Notes under the pieces: generated by a model
Databases searched by the model: none
What the model was told of the DNA's origin: nothing
Seen by the model: only the letters and a program-made list of their open reading frames with translations
Assembly: GCA_900550105.1 (NCBI GenBank)
Contig: URQW01000001.1
Location: 213,071 to 277,070 of the forward strand
Length of the DNA: 64,000 bases
Source of the DNA: an uncultured Pelosinus sp.
Lineage (GTDB): Bacteria > Bacillota > Negativicutes > UMGS1260
Direction of reading: 5' to 3'
Made by a program: the position numbers and the translations under genes
In this document: positions 62,170-64,000 of the stretch, piece by piece
Numbering within the stretch: the stretch's first letter is position 1
Layout: every line of letters begins with the position of its first letter

Positions 62170-63162
62170 TTATTTTTTCAACCATGGCATCATTTCACGT
62201 AATTCTTTTCCGACCTGTTCGATTTGGTGCTCCGCTTCATTCTTGCGTGCAGCAGTAAAGGCGGGTCGATTGAGCATATTTTCTAGTAGCCATTTTTCAG
62301 CAAATGTTCCATTTTGAATTTCTTTTAAAATTTGTCTCATTTCTGTGCGCGTATTGTCAGTAATAATCCGGCTGCCAGTTACATAATCGCCATACTCAGC
62401 CGTATCACTAATGGAGTAGCGCATATTTGCCATGCCGCCTTCATACATAAGATCTACGATCAATTTCATTTCATGGAGACATTCAAAATAAGCTACTTCC
62501 GGCTGATAGCCTGCTTCGACTAAAGTTTCAAAGCCGTTTTTGATCAAAGCCGTTAACCCACCGCAAAGTACAGCTTGTTCACCGAAAAGATCTGTTTCGG
62601 TTTCTTCCTTAAAGGTTGTTTTAATCGCCCCAGCTCTTGTGCCGCCGATTCCTCTGGCATAAGCCAAAGCCAATTCAGCTGCTTTTCCTGTAGCGTCTTG
62701 ATGGACAGCAACTAGACAAGGAACGCCTTTCCCTTCTTCGAACATCCGTCGAACCAGATGACCAGGACCTTTTGGTGCGACCATAAACACATCAACACCT
62801 GCTGGCGGAACGATCTGATTAAAATGAATATTAAAGCCGTGGGCAAAAGCAAGGGCGTTACCTGGTTTCAAATGAGGTTGAATGGATTCTGTATACACCT
62901 TACCTTGTTTTTCATCAGGAATAAGGATCATCACTACATCTGCTGCCGCTGCCGCACTGGCTACATCAGTTACGGAGAGACCTGCGGCTTTTGCTTTCGC
63001 AATAGAGGCGCTGCCTTCGTGAAGACCGACAATTACTTTAACACCGCTTTCGTGTAGATTTAAAGCATGTGCATGGCCTTGACTGCCATAACCGATAATT
63101 GCCACAGTTAAGTCTTTCATTGCGTCCCAGTTTGCGTCTTTGTCATAATACATATTTGCCAT
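62170..63162 (-). CDS. ilvC: Ketol-acid reductoisomerase (NADP+)
   Basis: Isomerises and reduces acetolactate. The Rossmann part IIGYGSQGHAHALNLHESGVKVIVGL fits class I enzymes, with the knotted C-terminal domain containing the metal Asp/Glu in DLFGEQAVLCGGLTALIKNGFETLVEAGYQPEVAYFECLHEMKLIVDLMYEGG. 330 residues, standard. The gene order N-C-B differs from the common B-N-C. Confidence 0.97.
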   Translation of the reverse strand: MANMYYDKDANWDAMKDLTVAIIGYGSQGHAHALNLHESGVKVIVGLHEGSASIAKAKAAGLSVTDVASAAAAADVVMILIPDEKQGKVYTESIQPHLKPGNALAFAHGFNIHFNQIVPPAGVDVFMVAPKGPGHLVRRMFEEGKGVPCLVAVHQDATGKAAELALAYARGIGGTRAGAIKTTFKEETETDLFGEQAVLCGGLTALIKNGFETLVEAGYQPEVAYFECLHEMKLIVDLMYEGGMANMRYSISDTAEYGDYVTGSRIITDNTRTEMRQILKEIQNGTFAEKWLLENMLNRPAFTAARKNEAEHQIEQVGKELREMMPWLKK

Positions 63163-63211
63163 CGTTCTCTCTCCTTAAATGCTTTTATTTTGATTTTTAT
63201 TGTGTAAACAA

Positions 63212-63445
63212 CTATTCACAAGCCACTCTGACATCAATCACTTCGATTAATTTCGAAAGCATGCGAATAAATTGCTGACTCACAGTTTCTTCCTCAGTTG
63301 TTAACATAATTTCTAAATGATCTTGCGCATCGTCTTTTTGAATCGACAAAGATTGGATATTCACTTCATAACGAGCCAAAAGGCGAAAGATACGCGATAG
63401 GGCATTCGGTTGATTTTCCACTATGAGGCACAACTGCTCTTTCAT
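63212..63445 (-). CDS. ilvN: Acetolactate synthase small regulatory subunit (short, ACT only)
   Basis: The valine-sensing regulatory subunit. A single ACT domain (LCLIVENQPNALSRIFRLLARYEVNIQSLSI) in 77 residues, so it is the short IlvM-like type rather than the 160-residue IlvN/IlvH. The ATG at 63445 has AAGGAGGAG upstream; the longer frame lies within the T-box terminator. First gene of the ilv operon. Confidence 0.87.
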   Translation of the reverse strand: MKEQLCLIVENQPNALSRIFRLLARYEVNIQSLSIQKDDAQDHLEIMLTTEEETVSQQFIRMLSKLIEVIDVRVACE

Positions 63446-63498
63446 CTTACTTCTCCTCCTTTTAGCAAGCCATGTTGCCTTTATTTGCATATAAAAAA

Positions 63499-63534
63499 AG
63501 CACCCCTGTGACATTTCTGCCGACAGGGGTGCTT
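63499..63534 (-). terminator. T-box terminator of the ilv operon
   Basis: AGCACCCCTGT and ACAGGGGTGCT arms followed by TTTTTTT on the minus strand, directly after the T-box sequence. Confidence 0.85.
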
Positions 63535-63535
63535 G

Positions 63536-63800
63536 ATGCACGGTACCACCCTAACTTTTACTCACTCCGATGTGAACAACGGTTCTGCGATAACGGGCAG
63601 AAAGCGCTTTTATCTAATAAACAAATTTTGCAAACCTAAACGTTGCAAAATTGCCTTTCAACAAAGGGTTCCTGGGCGACTAATCAGTAGTTAGTTCCGT
63701 ACCGGTTTGCAGCACCACCGGCTCTCTGTGAACAAGAAGCTAACACCTTTTCCCCAATCATAACCTTTTTGCATGTAACTTTGTAAAGTAGTATTGGAGA
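63536..63800 (-). promoter_or_regulatory. T-box leader of the ilv operon
   Basis: The antiterminator element TAGGGTGGTACCGTG (63540-63554 region) and the stem I apical sequence AGAGAGCCGGTGGTGCTGCA ... AACCGG are diagnostic. The 3' side of the presumed specifier loop reads GATTAGTCG after the GTTAG/CTAAC stem. ATT (Ile), TTA (Leu) and GTC (Val) all occur there, so the sensed tRNA cannot be fixed by eye. Confidence 0.92.
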
Positions 63801-63802
63801 TT

Positions 63803-63831
63803 ATTATGCCATTTAGGTGTAAAGTTGTCAA
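63803..63831 (-). promoter_or_regulatory. Promoter of the ilv T-box transcript
   Basis: TTGACA (63826-63831) and CATAAT (63803-63808) on the minus strand, 17 bases apart. Confidence 0.75.
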
Positions 63832-63929
63832 GTGTAAATACAAAAATAAAATTAACTATTTTTTAGCCGACTTTGTAAACCATCTCGCAATCCCAAATTA
63901 TTCTTGTAAATTCAAACCAATTATACAAC

Positions 63930-63960
63930 AAAAAACCACTTCATGATGAAGTGGTTTTTT
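63930..63960. terminator. Terminator after the 5S rRNA
   Basis: AAAAAACCACTTCAT and ATGAAGTGGTTTTTT form a near-perfect hairpin. It follows the presumed 5S 3' end on the minus strand. Confidence 0.8.
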
Positions 63961-63963
63961 GAA

Positions 63964-64000
63964 ATCAGCAACTATCTATCCTCCCAGGCCGTCGCCAGCC
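63964..64000 (-). rRNA. rrf: 3' end of a 5S rRNA gene (partial)
   Basis: The minus strand reads GGCTGGCGACGGCCTGGGAG then GATAGATAGTTGCTGA. The G-CCTGGGAGGATAG-x-T segment is the conserved 3' part of bacterial 5S rRNA, and a terminator follows. The rest lies outside the window, so an rRNA operon probably precedes the ilv operon. Confidence 0.65.

Noticed and set aside
1..64000. CRISPR array
   Set aside because: No regularly spaced direct repeats with unique spacers were seen. The only dispersed repeats are the rlmH-tail-like sites, the leaders and terminators.

Overview
The window looks like a chromosome segment of a spore-forming member of the Negativicutes (Sporomusaceae-like). This is inferred from family-level resemblance plus several pointers: CotF-type coat proteins, a walJ-htrA-rlmH locus, a T-box-controlled ilv operon, a large FtsA-like protein and a sigma-54 PrpR-type activator. 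Species was not determined. Most genes lie on the minus strand.

Layout. 1-3.5 kb: the 3' end of an unknown gene, a Cache-HAMP membrane receptor without an output domain, and an exported SGNH hydrolase. 3.6-4.4 kb: a chloramphenicol acetyltransferase gene with a complete translational-attenuation leader. 4.5-17.5 kb: an accessory island downstream of rlmH. It is divided by five degenerate copies of the rlmH 3' end, all in one orientation, into segments carrying an SPL-like radical SAM gene, a flavin-type oxidoreductase, a WYL regulator with an S51 peptidase, a DHFR-like/HxlR/quinone-reductase cluster, a decayed IS256 element, and a two-gene DUF262 (GmrSD-like) putative defence operon. No recombinase is visible. 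17.5-23.6 kb: core rlmH, htrA, walJ, a phosphohexomutase, a peptidase-MA protein, a Fur-family regulator and two coat-type genes. 23.7-29.5 kb: a DASS transporter, HMG-CoA-lyase-like and CoA-transferase operon behind a good -24/-12 promoter, with a divergent sigma-54 activator; it probably takes up, activates and cleaves a branched dicarboxylate.

29.5-33.2 kb: a YeiH-type transporter, a homocysteine methyltransferase and an amino-acid binding protein. 33.3-37.8 kb: a CstA-type transporter with a LytS/LytTR pair, resembling pyruvate-sensing systems. 37.8-46.5 kb: tex, fchA-like, a fatty acid kinase pair (fakA/degV), the FtsA-like gene, a CDGSH protein and a MutT. 46.6-54.5 kb: a MetQ-like lipoprotein and a complete haem operon from glutamyl-tRNA reductase to glutamate-1-semialdehyde aminotransferase, preceded by a siroheam-type dehydrogenase and a very short leader with a terminator. 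54.8-60.3 kb: LCP protein, HMA protein, GH18 lipoprotein, dicarboxylate symporter and a CoA-type Nudix hydrolase. 60.4-64 kb: ilvN-ilvC-ilvB behind a T-box, then the 3' end of a 5S rRNA.

The two most unusual signals are the serial rlmH-tail repeats that partition the island, and a short promoter-proximal leader found three times before sulfur/methionine-type genes. That leader has a covarying hairpin fused to an intrinsic terminator and matches no riboswitch class I recognise.
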